Numbered from the stretch's first letter, positions 7,364-14,693 are shown. The stretch: 17,851 bases of DNA from an uncultured Alphaproteobacteria bacterium (GCA_937900425.1 CALCDT010000052.1:1-17851); one strand, 5' to 3'. The notes: generated from the letters alone by a model not told the origin. Translations and numbers: made by a program.

Positions 7364-8875
7364 TCAGCGTCCGCCGGCGGCCGCGCGGCGCCGCGCGGCC
7401 CGGGCCCGGTGACGGGCGAGGAGCGGCAGGGCGAGCGAGGCGATGACGAGAGCGAGCAGCAGGGCCGAGATCGGCCGGGTGACGAAGATCGCCGGACTGC
7501 CGAGCGACAGCGTCAGCGACTGGCGCAGCGCGCTCTCCATGATCGGCCCGAGAACGAGGGCGAGCACCACCGGCGCCCGCGGGATGCCGGCCTTGGCCAT
7601 GAGGTAGCCGACGCCGCCGAAGACCAGCATGGTGCCGACGGTGAAGAGGCTGAGCGTCGTCGCGTAGGCGCCGACCATCGACAGGATCAGGATGCCGGGC
7701 GCGAGGTAGACGTAGGGGATCCTGAGCAGCGAGGCGAACAGCGGGGCGAGGGGCAGGTTCAGCACCAGCAGGATGAGGTTGCCGACGAACATGCTGGCGA
7801 TGAGGCCCCAGACGAGGGCCGGCTGCTGGACCATCAGCATCGGTCCGGGCCTGAGGCCGAGCAGCACGAAGGCGGCGAGCAGCACCGCGGTGCTGGCCGA
7901 GCCGGGAATGCCGAGCGAGAGCATCGGCACCATCGCCCCGGTCACGGCCGCGTTATTCGACGCCTCGACGGCGCCGAGCGCCTCCGGCGATCCGGTCCCG
8001 AACTCCTGCGGCTTGCGGGCGAAGCGCCGCTCGGTGACGTAGGTCAGGAAGGTCGCGACGGTCGGTCCCGTTCCCGGCATGACGCCGACGAGGAAGCCGA
8101 CGAGCCAGCCGCGGGCGATCGACCAGCGCACGGCGAGAAGGTCCGCCGCCCTTGGCCACAGGTCGCGCAGCCGGGCGGCCATCACCACCGGCCGGACCTG
8201 GCTCTCCAGCGAGATCAGGATCTCGGCGATGCCGAAGAGACCGATGGCGACGGGAAGGAAGTCGATGCCGTCGAGCAGGTTCGACGATCCGAAGGTCAGC
8301 CGCGTCAGTCCGGAGATCGGGTCGACGCCGACGAGCGCCAGCATCAGGCCGAAGACCGCCGCCAGCAGGGCCTTGACCGTCGAGCCGTCGCCGAAGGTGG
8401 CGGTGGCGGTGATGCCGAGCAGCGCCAGCAGGAAATACTCCGGCGAGGAGAACTTGAGCGCGAAGGCCGAGATGATCGGCGTCGCCACGGCGAGCACCAC
8501 CACTGCGAAGGTGCCCGAGCAGAAGGAGGCGACCGCCGAGATGCTGAGCGCCTTCCCGGCGAGGCCCTTCCTGGCCATCATGTTGCCCTCGAGCGCGGTC
8601 ATCACGCTCGAACTGTCGCCCGGCACGTTGAGCAGCACCGCCGAGAGGGTGTTGCCGTATTGCGAGCCGTACATGATGCCGGCGAGCATCATCAGCGCGG
8701 TCACCGGCTCCATGCCGTAGGTCAGCGGCAGCAGCAGGGCCATGCCGGCGGAGCCGCCGATGCCGGGCAGGGCACCGACGATCTGGCCGATGATCACGCC
8801 GACGAGGATGAAGAGCAGGCTCGTCGGCGTCAGCGCGATGCCGAAGCCGCCGGCCAGTCCGTTGAGGATGTCCAT
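7364..8875 (-). CDS. tctA: TTT transporter large membrane subunit TctA, first set
   Basis: This 503-residue integral membrane protein is the permease subunit of a tripartite tricarboxylate transporter, an ion-coupled secondary importer that depends on a binding protein. About ten to twelve hydrophobic segments span the chain. Family signatures are GALPGIGGS (34-42), YGSQYGNTLSAVLLNVPGDS (69-88) and the second-half repeat VEASNNAAVTGAMVPMLSLG followed by IPGSASTA. The tail after the last helix is very Arg-rich (ARHRARAARRRAAAGGR), in line with a cytoplasmic end. It starts 7 bases after the tctB stop with a GAGGG ribosome site. The sequence is clearly diverged from the other TctA at 15168-16712, so this is not a recent duplication. 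Confidence 0.95.
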   Translation of the reverse strand: MDILNGLAGGFGIALTPTSLLFILVGVIIGQIVGALPGIGGSAGMALLLPLTYGMEPVTALMMLAGIMYGSQYGNTLSAVLLNVPGDSSSVMTALEGNMMARKGLAGKALSISAVASFCSGTFAVVVLAVATPIISAFALKFSSPEYFLLALLGITATATFGDGSTVKALLAAVFGLMLALVGVDPISGLTRLTFGSSNLLDGIDFLPVAIGLFGIAEILISLESQVRPVVMAARLRDLWPRAADLLAVRWSIARGWLVGFLVGVMPGTGPTVATFLTYVTERRFARKPQEFGTGSPEALGAVEASNNAAVTGAMVPMLSLGIPGSASTAVLLAAFVLLGLRPGPMLMVQQPALVWGLIASMFVGNLILLVLNLPLAPLFASLLRIPYVYLAPGILILSMVGAYATTLSLFTVGTMLVFGGVGYLMAKAGIPRAPVVLALVLGPIMESALRQSLTLSLGSPAIFVTRPISALLLALVIASLALPLLARHRARAARRRAAAGGR

Positions 8876-8882
8876 CGGTCCC

Positions 8883-9335
8883 TCAGAAGCCGAGCACGCC
8901 GGTGGGAAGCCGCACGTCGAGAGCCATCACGAACACGCCCTGCAGCAGCACGAGGACCGCGAGCGTGGTGAGGAGGCCGGGCAGCACCGGGCAGCGCATG
9001 ATGACGAGGCAGTAGGCGAGGCAGAAGGCGGTCGCCGCGGCGACGAAGCCGAGAACGGGCGACAGCGCGATCACCGCCCACAGCGCGGCGGCGATCATCA
9101 GCAGGCGAACGGCGCCGGGGCGATCCGGCCAGTTCACCGCGCGGGGCACGGCGCGGCGCCGGCCCTCGCGGATCATCAGAAGGGCGAGCGCGATCCCGAG
9201 GCCGGCGATCCAGACCGGGGCGAACCGCGGTCCGGGAGCGCCGGCGGGCCAGTAGGCCAGGTCCCGCGTCACCGCCACGGCGACGACGCAGAGCAGGATG
9301 AACGCGCCGCCGACGAGCGTTTCGAGGCGGGTCAT
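8883..9335 (-). CDS. tctB: TTT transporter small membrane subunit TctB, first set
   Basis: This 150-residue protein has four hydrophobic segments, near residues 7-23, 40-55, 78-113 (possibly two) and 120-138. It fits the small membrane subunit of TTT transporters, which is poorly conserved and needed for activity. Its position between tctC and tctA confirms the call. The segment around PGAPGPRFAPVW resembles the usual PG-x-FP loop of TctB after the first helix. Gaps are 15 bases to tctC upstream and 7 bases to tctA downstream. Confidence 0.88.
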   Translation of the reverse strand: MTRLETLVGGAFILLCVVAVAVTRDLAYWPAGAPGPRFAPVWIAGLGIALALLMIREGRRRAVPRAVNWPDRPGAVRLLMIAAALWAVIALSPVLGFVAAATAFCLAYCLVIMRCPVLPGLLTTLAVLVLLQGVFVMALDVRLPTGVLGF

Positions 9336-9350
9336 CGGCGGGCGCCCTTT

Positions 9351-10355
9351 CTACTGCTTGGCGAGGCCGAGGTCGCGCAGGGCGGCGAGATGATCCTCGT
9401 AGATCTTCTGGACGGCCGCGCCCGCTTCGGCCCGCGGCAGGTAACGCGTGGTCCAGTAGTTCTCGGCGACGAGCTTTTCCCAGGCTTCGGTCTTCTGGAC
9501 CTCGGCGGCCTTCTGGCTCCACCACTCGGCGACGTCCTCGTCCATGCCGGGCGGGCCGGCGACGCCCCAGGCCTGGCCCCAGACCACGTCGAGGCCCTGC
9601 TCCTTCGCCGTCGGGATGTCGGCGAACTCCGGTTCTGTGCGGCGCTCCTCGTTGAGGATGGCGAGCGGCTTCAGCTTGCCGTCCTTCATGAGGTCGAGCG
9701 CCTCGGACGGCGGCAGGACGATGAGGTCGACGTTCTGGCCGAGGAAGGCGGCGAGCGCGGCGCCGCCGCCGTCGAAGGGGACGTAGTTGAGCTTGACGCC
9801 GCCGGCCTTCTCGATCTGCGCGGCGACGATGTTGTCGGTGGAGCCGGCCTGGGCGCCGGCGACGCTGACGCTGCGCTCGCCGCCTTTGGCGCGCTCGACG
9901 ATGTCGGCCAGCGTCTTTTCGGGGGCGTCCGGCTGGCCGAAGACGACGAGGTCGCCGGCGACGAGCATGGCGATCGGGGTCAGCTTGTCGAAGGTGTTGT
10001 CGGTGCCCTGGACGATCGGCGTCGTGATCACCGGCTGGGCGATGGCGTAGAGCAGGTTGTTGTTGCCGGCCTGGCCGAGCACGAAGTTGCTCGAGACGGT
10101 CCACGATCCGCCGGTGCGGTTCACCACCTGGATCGGATTTGGCACGATGCCGGTGGCGTTCCAGGCGTTGGCGAGCTGGCGCATGATGATGTCGGGCGTG
10201 CCGCCGGCGCTGGTGCCGACGGTGATCTCGACGTTGCCTTCGGGCGCCTTCGGCTCGGCCGCCGCGGGGACGACGAGGGCGAGCAGACCGGCGCAGGCGA
10301 GGCCCGTCGCCGAGGCGCGCAGGATGGTGCGCACCGCATGCGGAAATGCAGCCAT
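9351..10355 (-). CDS. tctC: TTT transporter periplasmic binding protein TctC, first set
   Basis: This 334-residue Bug/TctC-type binding protein delivers a carboxylate to TctAB. The signal peptide runs over residues 1-33, with a hydrophobic core GLACAGLLALVVPAAA and cleavage probably after AAA. The mature part has the family entry EITVGTSAGGTPDIIMRQLA, where the GG-x-x-D loop normally contacts the substrate carboxylate. It also has VVNRTGGS, NYVPFDGGGAALAAFLG and PLAILNEERR. A strong AGGAGGA ribosome site lies nine bases before the ATG. It is the first gene of the operon, downstream of a promoter with a palindrome over the expected start of transcription, so expression is likely controlled by the divergent GntR-type gene. 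The ligand is unknown. Confidence 0.95.
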   Translation of the reverse strand: MAAFPHAVRTILRASATGLACAGLLALVVPAAAEPKAPEGNVEITVGTSAGGTPDIIMRQLANAWNATGIVPNPIQVVNRTGGSWTVSSNFVLGQAGNNNLLYAIAQPVITTPIVQGTDNTFDKLTPIAMLVAGDLVVFGQPDAPEKTLADIVERAKGGERSVSVAGAQAGSTDNIVAAQIEKAGGVKLNYVPFDGGGAALAAFLGQNVDLIVLPPSEALDLMKDGKLKPLAILNEERRTEPEFADIPTAKEQGLDVVWGQAWGVAGPPGMDEDVAEWWSQKAAEVQKTEAWEKLVAENYWTTRYLPRAEAGAAVQKIYEDHLAALRDLGLAKQ

Positions 10356-10427
10356 TGGGGATTTCCTCCTGTGGGGACGCCCTTCGACGTCGCTGCCGCG
10401 ACGCCGGGCGTCTTCTTAATACGTCCT

Positions 10428-10437
10428 AAGACGTCTT
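10428..10437. promoter_or_regulatory. Palindromic operator candidate, probably for the adjacent GntR-type regulator
   Basis: AAGACGTCTT is a perfect 10-bp palindrome and lies just downstream of the -10 of the leftward promoter, over the predicted transcription start of tctC. Related pieces sit nearby: ACGTC at 10421-10425, giving an ACGTC-N4-GACGT inverted repeat with the palindrome, CGTCTT at 10409-10414 and CGACGTCG at 10385-10392. A repressor bound here would block the tct operon. Assignment to the neighbouring GntR gene is inferred from position. Confidence 0.5.
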
Positions 10438-10440
10438 GTT

Positions 10441-10468
10441 ACCCTATTCCCTCTTTCCGATCTGTCAA
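10441..10468 (-). promoter_or_regulatory. Housekeeping-type promoter of the first tct operon
   Basis: On the minus strand a perfect TTGACA (complement of 10463-10468) is followed after 16 bases by TAGGGT (complement of 10441-10446), a weak -10 with three of six matches. Transcription would begin near 10434, about 80 bases before the tctC start. The palindrome at 10428-10437 covers that point. The local sequence is clearly richer in A and T than its surroundings. Confidence 0.55.
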
Positions 10469-10630
10469 GCATGATGTCGGCGACGGCTCGGGGTGGGCGA
10501 TCGCGGTCGCCGCCGCTCGAAAGGGCGGACAATTCCGGCGCCCGCGGCGGGGGCGCGACCGCAAGATTCTTGACAATGCGCTCCGGCACCGGGAGTGAGG
10601 AAGCCGGAGCGGCAGGCGAGGACGATGGAC

Positions 10631-11413
10631 ATGAGCATGGCCGAGCACGACGTTGCGCCGGAAGGCGGCCCCCTGGCCCGGCTCGGTCCGCTCCGGCCCG
10701 AGGCCAGCACGCCGCTCTGGCTCCAGCTCAAGCACGCGTTGCGGGACCTTGCGACCTTCCATCTCGCCGCCGGCGACCGGCTGCCGTCGGAGGCGGAGAT
10801 CGGCGCGCGCTTCGCGGTCTCGCGCGTCACGGTTCGCCTCGCCGTCACCGCCCTCGTCGACGAGGGCATCCTGCATCGCCAGCAGGGGCGCGGCACCTTC
10901 GTGCTGCCGCCGCGTCTCGCCGAGCCGCCGCCGCGGTCCGGACACTTCCTGCTCTCGCATTTCGACCGCCGGGACGGGTCCGTCACCGAGCTTCACGAGG
11001 CCGGAACCGCGCCGGCCGCCGAGTGGATCGCCGAACGGCTCGGGCTGGCGCAGGGCGCGCCGGTCCACAAGATCCGCCAGATCCTGAGCCACGACGGCGC
11101 GCCGGTCGCCTTCCGCACCACCTTCGCCTCGGCGGCGCTGCTGCCGAACCTGCTGCAGGCCGACTTCGACCAGCCGTTCCACGACATTCTCGAACGCGAC
11201 TTCGGGCTCGACCTCGCCGAGGCCGACGAGACCATCGAGTTGATCGCGGCCGACGATTTCCGCGCCGACCTGCTCAAGGTCGAGGTGAACCACCCGCTGA
11301 TCCTGGTGGAACGCCTCGTCTACCTGACCACGGGCGAGGCCGCCGATTTCTCGCGCGCCTACTACATCGCCGACAAGATCCGCTTCCAGCGCCGGCTGCG
11401 GCCGACGCGCTGA
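10631..11413 (+). CDS. GntR family transcriptional regulator, HutC/UTRA type
   Basis: This is a winged-helix regulator of about 260 residues. The DNA-binding domain (about 28-92) contains LPSEAEIGARFAVSRVTVR and the wing QQGRGTFV, both typical of GntR proteins. The C-terminal part (about 105-255) fits a UTRA ligand-binding domain, as in HutC, and includes the FHDILERDFG stretch and a late LILVERLVYL strand. Such proteins usually repress until a small molecule related to the substrate binds. The gene diverges from the tct operon and a palindrome lies over that operon's start site. The start is uncertain: ATG at 10631 has GCGAGG at a good distance, while ATG at 10625 is too close to it, and GTG at 10595 is in frame. 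A TTGACA at 10570 has no convincing -10. The gene ends 9 bases from the convergent neighbour. Confidence 0.92.
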   Translation: MSMAEHDVAPEGGPLARLGPLRPEASTPLWLQLKHALRDLATFHLAAGDRLPSEAEIGARFAVSRVTVRLAVTALVDEGILHRQQGRGTFVLPPRLAEPPPRSGHFLLSHFDRRDGSVTELHEAGTAPAAEWIAERLGLAQGAPVHKIRQILSHDGAPVAFRTTFASAALLPNLLQADFDQPFHDILERDFGLDLAEADETIELIAADDFRADLLKVEVNHPLILVERLVYLTTGEAADFSRAYYIADKIRFQRRLRPTR

Positions 11414-11422
11414 GGCGGCCGG

Positions 11423-12160
11423 TCAGCCGGGAAGATCGTCCGGGATGCCGGCGGTCCGGTAGAGGCCCCCGTAGGGACGCGGCGCCCGGTCCAGCGCCCG
11501 CCACACCGAATGCGGGAACCGGACGGGCTCGCCGGGCGCCGCGGGCGGCGCCACCACCTCGGCGATCTCGATCCGGTCGCCGAGCCGCTCCTTCAACCGA
11601 TCGAGGGCGCGGCGGCGGCCCGGCGTCAGGGCCGCCTCGCCGCCGCCGAGGACGCCGACGACGCGCGCGCCGTCCCAGAAGACGAGATCGAAGGGCACCG
11701 TCAGTCCGGTCGATGCAGGAGCGCCGACGACGAGCTGCGCCGGGGCGAGCGGCAGCAGGCCGGCGAAGAAGCGGTCCGAGGCGTGTCCGACGGCTCCGAT
11801 CCGCTCGCCGGCTCCGGCCGGGGGGCCGGTGCGGGTGCCGAGCTCGTCGAGATAGGCGGCGACGAGACGGCGGGCGAATCCGGCGAAGGGCGGCATCGCA
11901 CCGAGGAGGGCGCGGCGGGCCTCCTCGCGCAGGGCGGCGCCGTCGACGAGACGGAGCGCCCGCGCCGGGGCGATGTCGAGCCAGCCGGAGCTCGACAGGC
12001 GGAAGGCGGGGGTGGCGGGCGCGAGGAGCGCGACCTGGCGTCCGAGCGCGGCGCCGCGCCGTCGCAGGTCGGCGCCCTCCGCGGCGAGCGCCATCGCGGC
12101 GTCGCCGACCCGCCCGAAGGCGATCGCGACCGAAGCGCCGTCCTCCCCGCGCCCGTCCAT
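11423..12160 (-). CDS. Uncharacterised protein coupled to the LVIVD propeller gene
   Basis: This 245-residue protein is not recognised. It is rich in Ala, Gly, Arg and Leu, with no signal peptide and no convincing membrane segment, so it is probably cytoplasmic. The stretch around residues 150-185 (TVPFDLVFWDGARVVGVLGG) looks like a beta-hairpin, followed by a helix rich in Arg and Leu. The C-terminus has RFPHSVWRALDRAPRPYGG. The ATG overlaps the stop of the upstream propeller gene in TGATG, so the two are translationally coupled and probably act together. An open frame continues upstream in this reading frame across the propeller gene, but that part is only its shadow. The gene ends tail-to-tail with the GntR regulator, with 9 bases between the stops. 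Confidence 0.75.
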   Translation of the reverse strand: MDGRGEDGASVAIAFGRVGDAAMALAAEGADLRRRGAALGRQVALLAPATPAFRLSSSGWLDIAPARALRLVDGAALREEARRALLGAMPPFAGFARRLVAAYLDELGTRTGPPAGAGERIGAVGHASDRFFAGLLPLAPAQLVVGAPASTGLTVPFDLVFWDGARVVGVLGGGEAALTPGRRRALDRLKERLGDRIEIAEVVAPPAAPGEPVRFPHSVWRALDRAPRPYGGLYRTAGIPDDLPG

Positions 12161-13392
12161 CAGATGTCCGCCTCGAGCACGTAGAGCCCGCCCGACCAGC
12201 GGTCGCAGGAGTAGATCACGCCGCGCTCGTCGACGTAGATGTCGTTCATCTGCGCGGTCGGAACGCGGGAGCCTTCGGGGGCTTGCGGCACGTAGTGGGC
12301 GACCTCCTCGGGCCGATAGGGATTGGAGATGTCGTAGATGCGGACGCCGGCGTTGAAGAAGCAGCCGAAGGCGAGGTCCTCGCTGCGCAGCGACGGCCCC
12401 GGCCGGTTCTCGTGCACGTTGTGCGAGCCGAATCGGCCGCCCTTGTGGCCGTATTCCTCCACGGGAGGCATCGGCAGCGTCGAGATCGGCACGAGATTGC
12501 TCTCGCGGCGGGCGTCGACCACCCAGGTCAGCTTCGGCCAGTCGGCAGCGTCGTCCTCGACGCATTCGTCGGTGACGATCAAAAGGTCGCGACCGAACAG
12601 AGGCATGACGGTGTGGGTGAAGCCGGGGTAGGGCGGGTGCGGATTCCAGGAGCCGACCACCTTCGGCGCCGACTTGTCGGCGATGTCGAGGATGAAGGCG
12701 CCTCCGTCGATGTAGCCGATGTAGGCGCGGTCTGGCCGCTCCGGATAGACGTTGGCGTTGTGGAGGCGGAAGGCGTCGGGGCCGCGCAGGTTGTCGAGCG
12801 GCCGCGGGCGGACCCGCTCCGGCGCCGGGGCGTCGTCGCCGTCGCGGGTGCCGGGCATCCACCAGCGGCCGGCCTCGACCGGCCGGGCGGGGTCGCGCAC
12901 GTCGACGATGCGGTAGATCTGGTCGTCGCGTGGATGGCGCGGCACGAAATCGTCGGCACCGCCGGCGCAGTGGACGAACTCGCCGTCGGCGAACCACACG
13001 CAGTGAACGCCGCGCGAATGCGGTCCCGACATGTCGAAGAAGGAGACCGAACGCGGCTCCTCCGGGCGCGAGACGTCGAAGAGCTCGATGCCGGCCGGCT
13101 TTCCGCCCGGCTCGGCGACCTGATAGGCGACGACCATCAGGTTGCCGGTGACGTCGAGCGAGTTGGAGCGCATGCGCTGGTGCGGAAGGTCGGTCTGGCA
13201 GACGATCCTGGGACGGCGCGGATCGGAGACGTCGACGCCGGTGAAGTTCTTCGGCGGCCCCTCGTGCGCGAGCCACAGGATGCGGCGGCCGTCCGGCGCC
13301 AGCTGCACCGCCATGCCCTCGCCGATGCCGCCGTGGCCGTCGAGGGTGTGGTGGGCGAGGAGGCGGATGTTCTTCTGTTGCGCCCGATCCAT
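12160..13392 (-). CDS. LVIVD-repeat beta-propeller protein
   Basis: This 410-residue protein has repeated blades of the LVIVD type. Examples are GVDVSDPRRPRIV (52-64), ELFDVSRPEEPRSV (103-116), RIVDVRDPARPVEAG (161-175), FILDIADKSAPKVVG (233-247) and RIYDISNPYRPEEVA (351-365). No signal peptide is seen, so a cytoplasmic location is likely. Conserved-looking histidines follow successive blades: H130 (RGVHCVW), H211 (RLHNANV), H260 (FTHTVMP), H324 and H327 (SHNVHEN). This spacing could place them round the central channel, as in some metal-binding propellers. The ATG has GGGAG nine bases upstream. It is the first gene of a leftward pair and diverges from the second tct operon. The fold is well supported; the catalytic or binding role is unknown. 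Confidence 0.85.
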   Translation of the reverse strand: MDRAQQKNIRLLAHHTLDGHGGIGEGMAVQLAPDGRRILWLAHEGPPKNFTGVDVSDPRRPRIVCQTDLPHQRMRSNSLDVTGNLMVVAYQVAEPGGKPAGIELFDVSRPEEPRSVSFFDMSGPHSRGVHCVWFADGEFVHCAGGADDFVPRHPRDDQIYRIVDVRDPARPVEAGRWWMPGTRDGDDAPAPERVRPRPLDNLRGPDAFRLHNANVYPERPDRAYIGYIDGGAFILDIADKSAPKVVGSWNPHPPYPGFTHTVMPLFGRDLLIVTDECVEDDAADWPKLTWVVDARRESNLVPISTLPMPPVEEYGHKGGRFGSHNVHENRPGPSLRSEDLAFGCFFNAGVRIYDISNPYRPEEVAHYVPQAPEGSRVPTAQMNDIYVDERGVIYSCDRWSGGLYVLEADI

Positions 13393-13403
13393 GCGTCGTC
13401 ACT

Positions 13404-13449
13404 CCCAAGATATATTTTTCAGCTTCGATGACAAAAATATATATTTTTC
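13404..13449. repeat. AT-rich palindromic island between divergent operons
   Basis: Positions 13433-13448 form a perfect 16-bp palindrome of AAAAATAT and its complement. A second, imperfect copy ending in the same ATATATTTTTC lies at 13410-13420, its end 29 bases away. The left ATATATTTTT (13410-13419) is also an exact inverted repeat of 13433-13442, with 13 bases between. The tract is almost free of G and C in a genome that is otherwise very GC-rich, so it is likely an operator pair or a binding site for an AT-seeking regulator. It lies between the propeller gene and the second tctC. Confidence 0.6.
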
Positions 13450-13461
13450 GATTGACGTCAA
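13434..13461 (-). promoter_or_regulatory. Promoter candidate for the propeller gene pair
   Basis: On the minus strand, TTGACG (complement of 13456-13461) is followed after 16 bases by TATTTT (complement of 13434-13439). Transcription would start near 13427, giving a leader of about 34 bases before the ATG at 13392. The -10 lies inside the 16-bp AT palindrome, and the -35 lies inside the perfect palindrome TTGACGTCAA (13452-13461), so binding at either would block it. No equally good rightward promoter for tctC was found. Confidence 0.4.
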
Positions 13462-13569
13462 CGACCCCATGACGGACAGTGACCCCACGACGTGACGAGA
13501 GCCCCCTCGTGGGCCGGAGCGCGAAAAGTCGTGTTCGGCGCGTCGATCAGACCTCGGGAGGAAACACCG

Positions 13570-14532
13570 ATGAACTTTCTGAAGACCGCCGGCGTGGCGG
13601 CGACGATGCTCGCCATGGCGGGCGTGGCCAAGGCCGAGTTTCCGGACAAGCCGATCGAATTCCTCTGCGCCACCAGCGCGGGCTCGGGCGCGGCGAACTG
13701 GTGCCTGCTGATGGCGGAACTGGCCGGCGAACAGCTCGGCCAGCCCGTCGAGGTGATGTTCAAGCCGGCGGGCGCCGGCAACGAGGCGGCGACCTATCTC
13801 GACGAGCGTCCGGCCGACGGCTACACCTGGTTGCAGATGAACACGAGCTACGGCGGCTACATGAGCCTGCCGACCTTCCGGCCGAACCCGGACGACTTCG
13901 AAGTCGCCGTCGAGGTGGAGAAGTTCCTGTTCGTGCTCGCGATCAAGGCGGATTCGCCCTACCAGACCTTCCAGGATCTGCTCGACGCGATGAAGACGGA
14001 CGGCAAGTCGATCAGCTTCGCCGCCAACAAGCCGGGCTCGGCCCATCATCTCCATCTGGTCAAGCTGTTCGACGCCGCCGGGGTCGACTGGAAATACGTG
14101 CCCTACGACGGTGCCGGCGGCGCCATGCGCGACACGCTCGGCGGCCACGTCGACGTCGCGATCGGCCCGCCCGGCATCTGGGAGCCGCACGTCAAGAGCG
14201 GCGCTGCGCGCTACCTGCTGCTGATCAACGAGGCCAAGCTCGACCGCGAGGGGCTGAGCGACCTGCCGATCCCCGCCGACTTCGGTCTCGACTACGAGAT
14301 CACCCACCAGAAGCAGGGCGTGTTCCTGAAGAAGGGGACGCCGCCGGAGGTGGTCGAGAAGATCTCCTCGGCCGTCAAGGCGGCGCTCGAGACGGACAAG
14401 TACAAGGAGTATCTCGCCCAGAACGTCCACGTCGTCCCCGACTTCAGCGACGACATCGAAGCCAACGACAAGCGCTTCGAGCAGGTGCGCGAGGAGATGA
14501 AGACGACCCTCGAGAAGGCCGGCCTCCTCTGA
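13570..14532 (+). CDS. tctC: TTT transporter periplasmic binding protein TctC, second set
   Basis: This 320-residue Bug/TctC-type binding protein has a clear signal peptide, MNFLKTAGVAATMLAMAGVA, with cleavage probably after AKA at residue 22. The mature protein begins with EFPDKPIEF, the family's usual start. Other family parts are VMFKPAGAGNEAATYL, PADGYTWL, FAANKPGSAHHLHLVKLF and KYVPYDGAGGAMRDTLGGHV. In the first ligand loop it reads TSAGSGAANW, without the Gly-Gly-x-x-Asp seen in the other TctC of this window, so its ligand contacts probably differ. The start at 13570 has GGGAGG eight bases upstream; a longer in-frame reading from 13492 would bury the signal peptide. It begins the operon tctC-tctB-tctA-CobW, with strong hairpins directly after its stop. 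Confidence 0.94.
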   Translation: MNFLKTAGVAATMLAMAGVAKAEFPDKPIEFLCATSAGSGAANWCLLMAELAGEQLGQPVEVMFKPAGAGNEAATYLDERPADGYTWLQMNTSYGGYMSLPTFRPNPDDFEVAVEVEKFLFVLAIKADSPYQTFQDLLDAMKTDGKSISFAANKPGSAHHLHLVKLFDAAGVDWKYVPYDGAGGAMRDTLGGHVDVAIGPPGIWEPHVKSGAARYLLLINEAKLDREGLSDLPIPADFGLDYEITHQKQGVFLKKGTPPEVVEKISSAVKAALETDKYKEYLAQNVHVVPDFSDDIEANDKRFEQVREEMKTTLEKAGLL

Positions 14533-14541
14533 AGGCCGGCC

Positions 14542-14573
14542 CCGCGGCCCGCCGCCGATGCGGCGGGCCGCGG
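14542..14573 (+). terminator. Strong stem-loop directly after the second tctC
   Basis: A perfect 14-bp GC stem (14542-14555 with 14560-14573) closes a CGAT loop, 10 bases after the tctC stop. No T-run follows, and the operon continues with tctB. It may act as a partial terminator or as a block to 3'-exonucleases, keeping the binding-protein message more abundant than that of the membrane subunits, as seen in many binding-protein operons. Confidence 0.65.
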
Positions 14574-14609
14574 TCTCGCGGTATCCAGCGTGCGACGCCG
14601 CGGGCCCCC

Positions 14610-14633
14610 CGGGACGGCGTCGCCGCCGTCCCG
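14610..14633 (+). terminator. Second stem-loop in the tctC-tctB gap
   Basis: CGGGACGGCG and its exact complement form a perfect 10-bp stem with a TCGC loop, 36 bases after the first hairpin and 60 bases before the tctB start. No U-tract follows. Together with the hairpin at 14542 it fills most of the 161-base gap, which otherwise shows only the tctB ribosome site (AGGGAG, 14679-14684). Confidence 0.55.
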
Positions 14634-14693
14634 TCCATCCGCCGGAGATCGCCGTCCGGCTCCCCTCCGTCCCGGCACAGGGAGAACGCCGTC

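Noticed and set aside
7076..10598. Long rightward open frames opposite the first tctABC operon
   Set aside because: Their translations are rich in Asp, Gln, His, Arg and Glu without hydrophobic core or motifs, as expected for the complement of membrane-protein genes. The tct genes on the other strand are unmistakable.
10570..10598. TTGACA as -35 of a gntR promoter
   Set aside because: The region 16-18 bases downstream (around GAGTGA) does not resemble a -10 element, so a promoter could not be supported.
11409..11427. GCTGA/TCAGC hairpin as a bidirectional terminator between gntR and the convergent gene
   Set aside because: Only 5 bp of stem formed by the two stop regions, with a 9-base loop and no T-run; too weak to annotate.
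11423..13408. Single 661-residue minus-strand protein covering the propeller and unknown genes
   Set aside because: The first two thirds are an Arg/Pro-rich shadow of the LVIVD gene. The TGATG overlap at 12160 gives a clear start for the shorter protein.
13452..13480. TTGACG with a rightward promoter for the second tctC
   Set aside because: The -10 position would be GACAGT, a poor match. The same bases fit better as part of a palindrome and of the leftward promoter.
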